Origin: Stramenopiles sp. TOSAG23-3
Taxonomy: Eukaryota > Sar
Reading direction: 5' to 3'
NCBI GenBank assembly: GCA_900128585.1
Contig: LT642297.1
Span: 1-24,871, forward strand
Length of the DNA: 24,871 nt
Below, piece by piece: positions 8,683 to 16,311 of the stretch. A program made the translations under genes and the position numbers. Below the pieces are notes generated by a model. That model was not told the DNA's origin, did no database searches, and saw nothing but the letters and a program-made list of their open reading frames with translations. How positions within the stretch are numbered: the first letter of the stretch is position 1; each line of letters opens with the position of its first letter.

Positions 8683-9155
8683 AAATTTCTCAGATTAATG
8701 TGAGAACAGTAATTTTATATAAAACCAAAATCTACAAAAAAGTATTTTGTAAAATGGGTTATTTGAGTATGTATGAGGAAGATAAATTAAAACAAGAAAA
8801 TTGGCCGTTATTTAAGTAATGAGGAAGATAAATTTTTGCTTAAAAAATTTACTTCAATTTGAAAACAAATTATATTATAGTACGATTTTTAGCAGTTGCG
8901 AAATTAGATCAGTTCCACTATTGGGATAATCTTGAGAGTCTTAAAACATACTATATCATATCATTATTATACCTAGAAGCAGGCGACAAAAATTGAAGCC
9001 TGGGGCCTGCTTCAACTGGGAGTATGCAAAAACCTGAGCAACCTAGTACTTCAAAAAATAACAGCCAATTTTCTTGTTTTTATATATTATTATATCAGTG
9101 TATTTGTTTCCAGTAAACTTGGAGATACAAAATAAAACAAGCGTTTTCGTTTAGC
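8683..9155. other. AT-rich spacer between convergent MFS and glycosyltransferase genes, carrying an inverted-repeat element
   Basis: Both flanking genes end here, so the spacer holds two 3' untranslated regions. A 16-base direct repeat (ATGAGGAAGATAAATT) is present at 8773-8788 and 8819-8834. A longer inverted repeat and an internal hairpin are listed separately. No coding potential was seen. Confidence 0.6.
8789..9080. mobile_element. Candidate MITE-like inverted-repeat element
   Basis: The 25-base arms at 8789-8813 and 9056-9080 are reverse complements with a single mismatch. They carry CCAATTTTCTTGTTTT on the right and its complement on the left, separated by 242 bases. Weaker complementarity continues inward (AAGTA against TACTT). 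The interior contains a second palindrome: GAAGCAGGC at 8976-8984 pairs with GCCTGCTTC at 9005-9013, and alternatively TTGAAGC at 8993-8999 pairs with GCTTCAA at 9009-9015. Size near 300 bp, AT-rich non-coding interior and terminal inverted arms fit a miniature inverted-repeat transposable element. I see no certain target-site duplication beyond a possible TA or TTA, so a 3' UTR structure is the alternative. Confidence 0.4.
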
Positions 9156-10895
9156 TTAAATATTCATGTTTATTTTTTTAACATCGACGACGGATTTGCA
9201 CTTGCTGTAAGGACCGGCGCGATTCGACTTGAAAAACCCTGCCGGGATGATTTGCGCACCCTTTGGCTTCTTGTCCCGAAAATTACAATGTTCGGGCACC
9301 GTTCTGTCAACATTGATAATCATAACTTGGATTCGCTCCGGTTTGTTTTTGGAACCTGGTGGAGGTAGTTTGCACCAATAAAATTCATGGACGCCGCAGT
9401 GGGAGCCGCGCTGGTGCTCATGCCATATGCCAAAAAAATTTGCGATGGGCTCAAAATCTTTCCGGTAAGGCGATAAATTTGCGTTGATCCATATCGCCAA
9501 AGTTTGCCCAGGTTTTACTTTGTTAAAATCACCAAACGTTGAAAACGGCAAGGAATTCTGTATCAGACCTTCCAGGCGATCTTTGTATGGGCGCTGCTCT
9601 GCCATTTCAAGCGCAAGCTTCGCCTTCGAGTTTGCGTTGAGGTTCCAGTTGACACTTGAGTCGTTGTTCGTGGCAATACGAGCAAAATACTTTGCATGCG
9701 TTTTTTTCTCCATAAAAGTTCCTTTGATCCCCGCATGAAACACGCGCGGGACTTGCGGGTACAGTACCTCGCGGTTGTTGTGCTGCTTTTTCTGGCGCAG
9801 CCAATGGTCCCAGTGTTCCCTGGGCCACTTCCGTTCAAGCTCCATTTTGAAGAGACGGCGGGTAAGCATCCACCCCAAGCCAGGGAAAAAAATTGTTCTT
9901 TTCAATTGATAATTATCCTTCACAAGAGACTTGAACCCGTTGTCGTTCCAGGCCGACGCAATCCAGAGGCTCTGGTCCGAGTCCAACACGCGGCTGACTG
10001 CCGCGAAATATTCGTAAAAATCTGGAGAAAACCGCAAATCGTCTTCGACAATGATAACGGCGGGACTGTCCTTGTCTACACTGTTGAAAAAGTGCCCAAG
10101 GGACCACTTGTAATGGGTCGCAATTTGGACCGCGCCAACCTTCCACGGTGGGCCAAAAGTCTTCTTCTGCACATGCCGTTTCAGTTTGATTTTAAACTCT
10201 TCGGCGACCTTCCCAACGCGCGGGTCCGTCCCATCCTGCGCTATGAATACTTTCTCGCGATGCACCCCCCGAACCCCCAGCAAAGACTTCAACGTTTTCT
10301 TCAGCTGCTCCGGCCGGTTTTTCGCCAGCAAAAGGATTGGAATTTCCCCTCCAGACGATAAAAACGAGGTCAGCGGCCCGTTGGCGCCAGGCCCGTCTGG
10401 CTTTGCCCCAGTCACAGGGGCGTCGTCACGGTTCTCCGGGGTCGGCGCCGCTGCGGTTGGGGGCGGTGTTGTCGCCGTACTCACCGCCACAATATTTTTC
10501 TGTTTTGCCGCCACAACCTTGGCCTTTCTTCCCATGTTGAGTGCAGGCTTTTGTCTCAAACTCTTGGGCTTCATATGGGCAGAGGTTTGGGGTTGCCTCG
10601 CGTTCGTGGAAGCTGCGGTCCCCTCGCTACGGGCCTTGCTCGCGTGGGCTGACACCTTCCGACCGTGCGACAGGCCGTGCAGGCGCGTCGGTCGGAACAG
10701 AAAGAAACTCATGGACCCCACGAGGATCAAGAGAAGACCAAAAAACGAGAACGTTGAATTGCAACCTCTAGTAGTTTGCGCAGTCTCCCCCGAAGCGCTC
10801 GACCGCTTCTTTTTCTTCTTCTTCTTCTTCCCCGCCTCGCCCCCCCCCCCATCTTTTTTTTTTTGCTCGTAAACTGCAAAACCCAGGCCGGCCAC
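9156..10895 (-). CDS. MGAT1-like: GnT-I-type (GT13) N-acetylglucosaminyltransferase, type II Golgi membrane protein, 5' end unresolved
   Basis: The open frame gives up to 579 residues from a stop-bounded edge at 10899, without an ATG there. The family transfers GlcNAc from UDP-GlcNAc to the Man5 N-glycan, opening hybrid and complex glycan synthesis in the medial Golgi. Numbered from 10895: a Lys-rich cytosolic tail (23-31), one membrane anchor (about 48-67), a low-complexity Pro/Ala/Lys stem (70-180), then the catalytic domain. That domain has IPILLLAKNRPEQLKKTLKSL (185-205), AQDGTDP, YKWSLGHFF, the metal/UDP site IVEDDLRFSPDFYEYF (282-297), AWNDNG, FFPGLGWMLTRRL, WDHWLR and a VFHAGIKG segment. 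A Cys-containing C-terminal domain follows, longer than in animal MGAT1. The first in-frame ATG (10712) lies inside the membrane segment. A better ATG at 10852 is one base out of frame across an 11-G run, so a homopolymer length error, a polymorphism or an unseen intron is likely. POMGNT1 is the other GT13 possibility. Confidence 0.88.
   Translation of the reverse strand: MAGLGFAVYEQKKKDGGGGEAGKKKKKKKKRSSASGETAQTTRGCNSTFSFFGLLLILVGSMSFFLFRPTRLHGLSHGRKVSAHASKARSEGTAASTNARQPQTSAHMKPKSLRQKPALNMGRKAKVVAAKQKNIVAVSTATTPPPTAAAPTPENRDDAPVTGAKPDGPGANGPLTSFLSSGGEIPILLLAKNRPEQLKKTLKSLLGVRGVHREKVFIAQDGTDPRVGKVAEEFKIKLKRHVQKKTFGPPWKVGAVQIATHYKWSLGHFFNSVDKDSPAVIIVEDDLRFSPDFYEYFAAVSRVLDSDQSLWIASAWNDNGFKSLVKDNYQLKRTIFFPGLGWMLTRRLFKMELERKWPREHWDHWLRQKKQHNNREVLYPQVPRVFHAGIKGTFMEKKTHAKYFARIATNNDSSVNWNLNANSKAKLALEMAEQRPYKDRLEGLIQNSLPFSTFGDFNKVKPGQTLAIWINANLSPYRKDFEPIANFFGIWHEHQRGSHCGVHEFYWCKLPPPGSKNKPERIQVMIINVDRTVPEHCNFRDKKPKGAQIIPAGFFKSNRAGPYSKCKSVVDVKKINMNI
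10840..10864. repeat. Paired homopolymers C11 and T11 at the 5' end of the glycosyltransferase gene
   Basis: On the plus strand there are eleven C (10840-10850), then ATC, then eleven T (10854-10864). On the coding strand this reads A11-GAT-G11, with the only nearby ATG (10852-10850) at the junction. A length change of one in the G run would put that ATG in frame with the enzyme. Confidence 0.8.
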
Positions 10896-11599
10896 ACCCT
10901 AACAAAGTGTAAAACCCGTTCCGCACACTTTCCACGCACGTGCCTCGCCACCAGTACCGCACTCTATCGGAAGAAATAAGAACGTGGGAAATATCGTATT
11001 TTGTTTTGCCTCTGTTGGTAACTATGTACGAGGTAGTTTAATCGTCTGACTAATCGACAAACAAAAGAGCCAAAAGGAGGAGGCGAGCGGCGAGGGGCGG
11101 CAGGCATGTTTTTTTTGTTGTTGTAAAAAAATCGGGATGGATGATGGAGTAAATAATAATGAATGTATTTTAAAATTAGGTGTCTGATATTAATATTATA
11201 GATAGTAGGTCTATACATCAACACAGCATCATCTGTTTAAATTAACAGTTAAACAATTAATATATTTTAATACTTCTTCTGTTATGTTTTTGTTTGACGC
11301 ATCATAATTGACCATAGTTCGTTTGTTCCTTGTTCCTTCGTTTGTTTGACTGTGTTAATATATATATATATTAGTCGTTCTATAATCGTCAGTCTAGTCG
11401 TCTAGTAATACTCTTGTACGAACATACATACCATGTATCTTATAAATATATTGAATTGTTTAATTTTGATTTTAAATGGAAAAGGGAGTTCTTCCGATAT
11501 GGAACGGAAAAGACGACGTTTTCCTTGTGTAATTTGTAGACAACGATATTTTCTTGTCCAACAATTACAGGGGGGGGGGGCTCTACTCAAGCACTCACT
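10896..11599. other. AT-rich divergent intergenic region between glycosyltransferase and giant membrane protein
   Basis: This is the shared upstream region of two divergent genes. Notable items are a GC-rich patch at about 11075-11107, an AT dinucleotide run at about 11357-11374, repeated TTTGTTTGAC and GTTCCTT words at about 11290-11350, and an 11-G run at 11570-11580. On the minus strand an ATG at 11107 opens a short frame within the GC-rich patch. It could be an upstream ORF or a 5' exon of the glycosyltransferase gene, but no splice pair is convincing. No RNA gene was recognised. Confidence 0.5.
11570..11580. repeat. G11 homopolymer in the leader of the giant membrane protein gene
   Basis: There are eleven consecutive G on the coding strand, 19 bases upstream of the ATG, preceded by AATTACAG. 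The preceding bases resemble a 3' splice acceptor (TTACAG/G), so a leader intron ending here is possible. The run could also form or join a G-rich structure in the mRNA leader. Confidence 0.6.
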
Positions 11600-14500
11600 A
11601 TGATGGGTTCGATAGGATTGCGGAAGATACCGACGGGTTCGGTTGTATTGCTGTTGGTGTACTTGATAATACTGTCGATGGGTGCGATCATCGCTGAGGC
11701 GGCGTATGAAGATAATTGCCACGAACACTGCATACATTGCTCCGCAGAGGACGGCGGAAAAACGTGTAAAATGTGCCGGCACAACTTATACTTGTACAAC
11801 GGAACGTGCGTTTCCAAATGCCCCTCGGGCTATAAAGAAACCGCGCAGCACATCAACGGTGACCAGGGGGCTTATGGAAGAGAGCGAGGGCTTCGATGCC
11901 AAGACCATTTATTGACTGGAAATGTTCTCGTGGCCGTTGGAGAAGACAAAATGGGGGGTGTTCCTCCTTACCCGGTAACAAATGTCGTTCAATTTGTTGT
12001 TGCCATAAATTGCGTCGCCGCTTTGAGTTCGGATGGTACAGTAAAAGCGTGGGGCAACTACTATTTGTATGGTGGGGCGCACTGCGGTGGTGTTGCGCCA
12101 CCAAACCTGAAAAACGTTACACAGTTGTATGCATCAGGATTTGGTGTGTGCGCACTGCATGTGAATACGTCAGTCACGTGCTGGGGGAGTGAGGGCGGCT
12201 CCCAGAGCCAGATGCACTGGCAATCGTCTGTCGGAACGCTGGATAAAGATTTGACTAATATAAAGCGCCTTTTCTCCACTAAATTGTGCTTCATTGCGGT
12301 GGATAATACCGACAAAGTTGCACATTGTTGGGGAGACAATAACGGTCATTCCCCGCACGAAAACCACTGCTGTGCTGGTTTCAACGCTAGCGAAGCGATA
12401 AATGTGGATACCGTGATCACGAATGACAACGACTTTGTCGTGATAAGAAAAGACAAGACAATGTACTCATTTGGGGTTTCGTTTCAAAACGGCGACGGAG
12501 CGAGAAACTACAGAGGGTGGACGAACGTGAAAACTGTTGTCAGCGCAGCAAGAAATGGGTTCATAGCTATCTTAGAAGACGGGACCGTCGATGCGTGGGG
12601 ACAACAAAACGAAAGGGTGCTAGGCACACATCGAACTCCAGTCCCAACGACGACTCAACATCAAAATCTGTTAGTAAATATTAAACACGTTTACGTAAAC
12701 CAAGGCGCTTTTGTCGCGCTCAAGAACGACGGAACAATTGCGCACGCCTGGGGCAATAAAAACCATGGTGGCTGTGGTGATACAAACGAGTGCACGAGTT
12801 CAAACACAGCCCCTCCAAATTTGGGGGGTAAAAGAGTTGTTAACGTCGTGAGCACCTCCAGCGCCTTTGTCCTCATGCTCGAAGACACGGAGGTGCTTGG
12901 ATTTGGCAGGTTGGGGTACGGTGGAGACGTTCCACCTAACACGAAATGTATTTCCGTCGTTGGCTCGTATTCTGCTGTGGCATGTATTCAACCGAATACA
13001 ATCTTAGTTGCGTGGCCTAAGAAGGATCCCAACGACCCTTCTGGGCAAAACTACGGGGGGGATGTTACACATTATTCGCCGGCGAAAACAGTTACAGCAG
13101 TTAAGTCTGGTGGGAGTCTAGGCGACCCGAACGTACAACACTTCATTGCACTGACAACAGATAAAAAGGCAATTGCCTGGGGGCAAGACCCGAGTTCCAC
13201 AATACCAGCATCATTTACCGCGTCTGGGCAAAACCTTATCGAAGTGTTCGCATTATTGAAAGCTTACATCGCCATCAAAAACTGTTTTGGTGAGTACTAT
13301 GCTGACAGCAACAATATGTGCCAACATTGCCCGGATGGGTACTCCTCAAACGACGGAGCATCAAACGTTGGGCTCGCATCGTGTAAAGCATGCTCACCTG
13401 GATATTATCGTGTGGGCACAACGGTAACTTGCCAACCGTGTGAGAGGAGTAAGTATTCGTTAAACGAAGCATCAAAGGAATGCAATCAAAACACGCCTGG
13501 GTTTTACCTTTATAATTGTTACGATAGCGACAATTTCATTGGGTGTGGGGCTATGAATGAGTGTGAACGAGGGAAAATGTGCAATGGCACAGGTGCGATG
13601 GTAGAGTGCCCATTGGGTAAATACCAAGGCACGCAGGCAAACCAAAAATGCGATGATTGCCCCACGGGCAGGTTTGTTAATGTTTCGGGAGCACTGGATT
13701 GCATAAAATGTGAAAAGGGTAAAATGTCATCAACCGCGGGCGCAAGCAGTTGTAAGTTTTGCCCAGATGGTGAAGTGCCCGACGAAGAGACCCGAAGTAT
13801 TTGTATTAAATGCTTGGCAGGGGAGTACATGAATATCGCTACTCGCTTATGCGACGTCTGTCCGTCCGGCCATAGCTGTAAGCGCGGGACCGTTACTCCC
13901 GAGATATGTGCCAAAGGAGAGTACGCACCATTGGGCAGTGCAGATTGTCAACGCTGTGACCTTGGGAAATTTAACCCGTTGCCTAAGCAAAGTGAATGCT
14001 TGGACTGCTTCCCTGGCAAGTATCAAGATGATAAAGGTAAGGACAGTTGCAAAGATTGTCGTGTTGATACCTTCAGTAATGCAAGAGGTAACGTCGCACC
14101 TGAAAAATGTGCAAAATGTTTGGCTGTTCGGCCGTTAACAAATACCGGTGGGAAAACCGGTGCAATTACGGAAGATTCATGCGGTTGCGAAACAGGCACG
14201 TATTTGAATCGTGACGCGGTCGAAAAATCGTCGTTGTGCGTGGAATGCCCCGTAGGAAGCTCTTGCAAGAAATTTAATAATTCGATAGCAACAATTGGAA
14301 CCCAAGTTGGGTACTGGCGGTCGTCCAAAGACTCCCTCGCATTCCATTCCTGTGAGGACTTAGTCGGCAGCGCTCATTGTTTGGGTGGCGATGCCCTCAA
14401 CCAATCCCAATGCAGAGAAGGACACGAGGGGCCACTGTGTTCAGTGTGTAAAACGGGATTTATTCGACAGGGGGGCGTTTGCCAAGCCTGTGGAAACGAT

Positions 14501-16102
14501 GAGGGCGTTACCGGTATTGCGATGCCTGTCGTTGGTTCGATTTTCTTGGTTCTTTTTTCTATTGCTATTTCTTATCAGTACATGACCGCGACAAAATCTG
14601 TCGGAAGGTCAACCGTTAAGAACAGTGTGCTTGAGGAAAATCTAATGGCTGCAAGAAACAATGGTTCGAAAGTGGTTCCGCCATCGGGTGTATCTGCAAA
14701 GGGGGGTGAAACGGAGGAAGACGAAAACCAAGAAGAAGACGCCGAAGGGGAGGAAACCCTAACAAACGACGAGAACGGAGCCGGTGACGACGATACAATT
14801 GGCGGGGTGATTACGGATGGGGCTAAAGACACAATGAATGAAAAGGCTGAGGAAACAATGCATGATGGCGAAGAGGTTGGTGAGCTGGACGAAGAGGTGT
14901 CTTTGAATGTTAACACCCGCAGTGTTAGCGCAAGGCTGCACGAAATCAGAGAGGCAATCGATGAATTCTATTCAAAAGTCGGTGGGTTGGCAAAAATATT
15001 TGTCAGCTTTATTCAGATATTTACTCACTTGGCCGTAACATTTACCATTCCATGGCCAAAGGAATTCCTTGCAATGACAAACTGGCCCATTTTTAAAGTG
15101 TTAAACATAGATTTTGCGGCTATTTTAGGGGCGGTAAATCCGTGTACAATGTATACCCCCTTTTTGCAAAGGTTTGTATACCATATTTGTTTGATGCCCA
15201 TTCTCATTTTCATTTTGCTGTTCTTCAGTATCGTCATTGGCGTTGCAGTTACCAAGTGCAAGCAAGGGGAATTGGAAAGACGGGAACGGAGGGCCATCAA
15301 CCAGAAAATGTTAAAGCTCATAAACGTGATCGTGTTTTTAATGTACCCCGGACTCTCTGTGAAAATATTTTCGGTATTTAAATGTGTCGAAGTCGACAGT
15401 GGTGAATTCTTTTTAGCAAACGATATGAGCATTCAATGTTTCAAACCACTTTACAACAGCTATGCCACAGTCGCTGTCAGCTGCGTTGCATTCTACGTAA
15501 TTGGAATACCCACGTTGTCCTTGCTTGTGTTGTACAAAAATCGCAAGATCATTTCAAGCTCAGCAAAAACGCTGAAAAAAGAAAAGCTTGATAAGAGCAT
15601 TGGGAATCTGTACGCTCAGTATAAACCGAAGTACTACTGGTGGGAATGTTTGGAAATGGTGAAAAAGATGATGCTGACCGGCGGTTTGATTTTGCTGAGC
15701 CCAGGGTCATCAGCGCAAATATTGCTGGGAATTCTTGTGGTGCTGATGTATTTGTGCTTGGTGTTGAAGTATTCTCCCTACAATGAAGACGACGATGATT
15801 TCTTGCAGAACGTGGCTACGGGCGCCATACTGTTGACATTGATTGGTGGTCTTGCTTTGCGGGCGGATGATGCTGGTGAAGGGTATTACGAGAGCAAAGT
15901 AATGGGCAGCCTGTTCATTTTTATCAACGTTTCAATATTCGTGGCGTTTGCATACACTTTTGCAAGAAGTACTGCAGGAATTCGAGGGCTGATTGCTGGA
16001 AAAAAGAAACAGGGGCCTCGGGCGAGAAATAAATTGTCTTCGGTTCTTCCCGACGAGGGCAGCGGTTTTGTCACACAACCCCCGCCCTCACCAAAGCCGT
16101 GA
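11600..16102 (+). CDS. Giant surface protein: signal peptide, Cys-rich head, RCC1-like propeller, GCC2/GCC3-type Cys-rich repeats, multi-pass membrane domain
   Basis: The protein has 1500 residues. Residues 1-35 form a signal peptide (VVLLLVYLIILSMGAII, cleavage near AEA). Residues 39-100 are a furin-like Cys-rich module. Residues 105-560 hold about nine RCC1-like blades, each with a hydrophobic strand followed by a DGT.K.WG-type end (DGTVKAWGN, DGTVDAWGQ, DGTIAHAWGN). Residues 563-965 are repeated CxxC modules with G.Y and C..C spacing typical of GCC2/GCC3 or ephrin-receptor-like domains. A first membrane helix lies at 970-992. An acidic, probably cytosolic loop spans 1037-1100. About seven further helices lie near 1132-1151, 1190-1218, 1238-1260, 1288-1312, 1356-1390, 1402-1421 and 1434-1455. 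A KYSPYNEDDDDFLQN segment follows helix 6, and the tail is basic and Pro-rich. TRP-channel-like multi-pass ends joined to Cys-rich heads are known in algae and oomycetes. I infer a plasma-membrane receptor, adhesin or channel. No enzyme motif was seen, and the ligand is unknown. Confidence 0.85.
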   Translation: MMGSIGLRKIPTGSVVLLLVYLIILSMGAIIAEAAYEDNCHEHCIHCSAEDGGKTCKMCRHNLYLYNGTCVSKCPSGYKETAQHINGDQGAYGRERGLRCQDHLLTGNVLVAVGEDKMGGVPPYPVTNVVQFVVAINCVAALSSDGTVKAWGNYYLYGGAHCGGVAPPNLKNVTQLYASGFGVCALHVNTSVTCWGSEGGSQSQMHWQSSVGTLDKDLTNIKRLFSTKLCFIAVDNTDKVAHCWGDNNGHSPHENHCCAGFNASEAINVDTVITNDNDFVVIRKDKTMYSFGVSFQNGDGARNYRGWTNVKTVVSAARNGFIAILEDGTVDAWGQQNERVLGTHRTPVPTTTQHQNLLVNIKHVYVNQGAFVALKNDGTIAHAWGNKNHGGCGDTNECTSSNTAPPNLGGKRVVNVVSTSSAFVLMLEDTEVLGFGRLGYGGDVPPNTKCISVVGSYSAVACIQPNTILVAWPKKDPNDPSGQNYGGDVTHYSPAKTVTAVKSGGSLGDPNVQHFIALTTDKKAIAWGQDPSSTIPASFTASGQNLIEVFALLKAYIAIKNCFGEYYADSNNMCQHCPDGYSSNDGASNVGLASCKACSPGYYRVGTTVTCQPCERSKYSLNEASKECNQNTPGFYLYNCYDSDNFIGCGAMNECERGKMCNGTGAMVECPLGKYQGTQANQKCDDCPTGRFVNVSGALDCIKCEKGKMSSTAGASSCKFCPDGEVPDEETRSICIKCLAGEYMNIATRLCDVCPSGHSCKRGTVTPEICAKGEYAPLGSADCQRCDLGKFNPLPKQSECLDCFPGKYQDDKGKDSCKDCRVDTFSNARGNVAPEKCAKCLAVRPLTNTGGKTGAITEDSCGCETGTYLNRDAVEKSSLCVECPVGSSCKKFNNSIATIGTQVGYWRSSKDSLAFHSCEDLVGSAHCLGGDALNQSQCREGHEGPLCSVCKTGFIRQGGVCQACGNDEGVTGIAMPVVGSIFLVLFSIAISYQYMTATKSVGRSTVKNSVLEENLMAARNNGSKVVPPSGVSAKGGETEEDENQEEDAEGEETLTNDENGAGDDDTIGGVITDGAKDTMNEKAEETMHDGEEVGELDEEVSLNVNTRSVSARLHEIREAIDEFYSKVGGLAKIFVSFIQIFTHLAVTFTIPWPKEFLAMTNWPIFKVLNIDFAAILGAVNPCTMYTPFLQRFVYHICLMPILIFILLFFSIVIGVAVTKCKQGELERRERRAINQKMLKLINVIVFLMYPGLSVKIFSVFKCVEVDSGEFFLANDMSIQCFKPLYNSYATVAVSCVAFYVIGIPTLSLLVLYKNRKIISSSAKTLKKEKLDKSIGNLYAQYKPKYYWWECLEMVKKMMLTGGLILLSPGSSAQILLGILVVLMYLCLVLKYSPYNEDDDDFLQNVATGAILLTLIGGLALRADDAGEGYYESKVMGSLFIFINVSIFVAFAYTFARSTAGIRGLIAGKKKQGPRARNKLSSVLPDEGSGFVTQPPPSPKP

Positions 16103-16311
16103 GGCCGAAGTAGGAGGCTGCCGCAGTGTACAATTATTCAGAGAGACCCTCGGTGGGGTTGGGTACATTTAAAAACCGTTAAAAAAAAAAAGTTTAGACA
16201 TTAATTAAAAAGTCGTTAAAAAGGATTTTATCGGTACCTATCGCACAGCTCGAAGCTTTCTAATAACGTTTTTACAAGGTTGTTGCAACATCTGATTTAT
16301 TTCCGAAAGTG

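Noticed and set aside
9803-9820. WDHW in place of WDDW in the glycosyltransferase as a sign of lost activity
   Set aside because: As I recall the family, the first Asp of this block is the more conserved one (POMGNT1 also differs at the second). It is retained here, as is the EDD metal site.
9696-10361. 221-codon open frame antisense to the glycosyltransferase
   Set aside because: It is a shadow of the catalytic domain and has no family motif.
11105-11107. Minus-strand ATG opening a Pro/Arg-rich short frame as a 5' exon of the glycosyltransferase
   Set aside because: I could not find a convincing donor and acceptor pair joining it to the enzyme frame. It is kept only as an alternative for the missing start.
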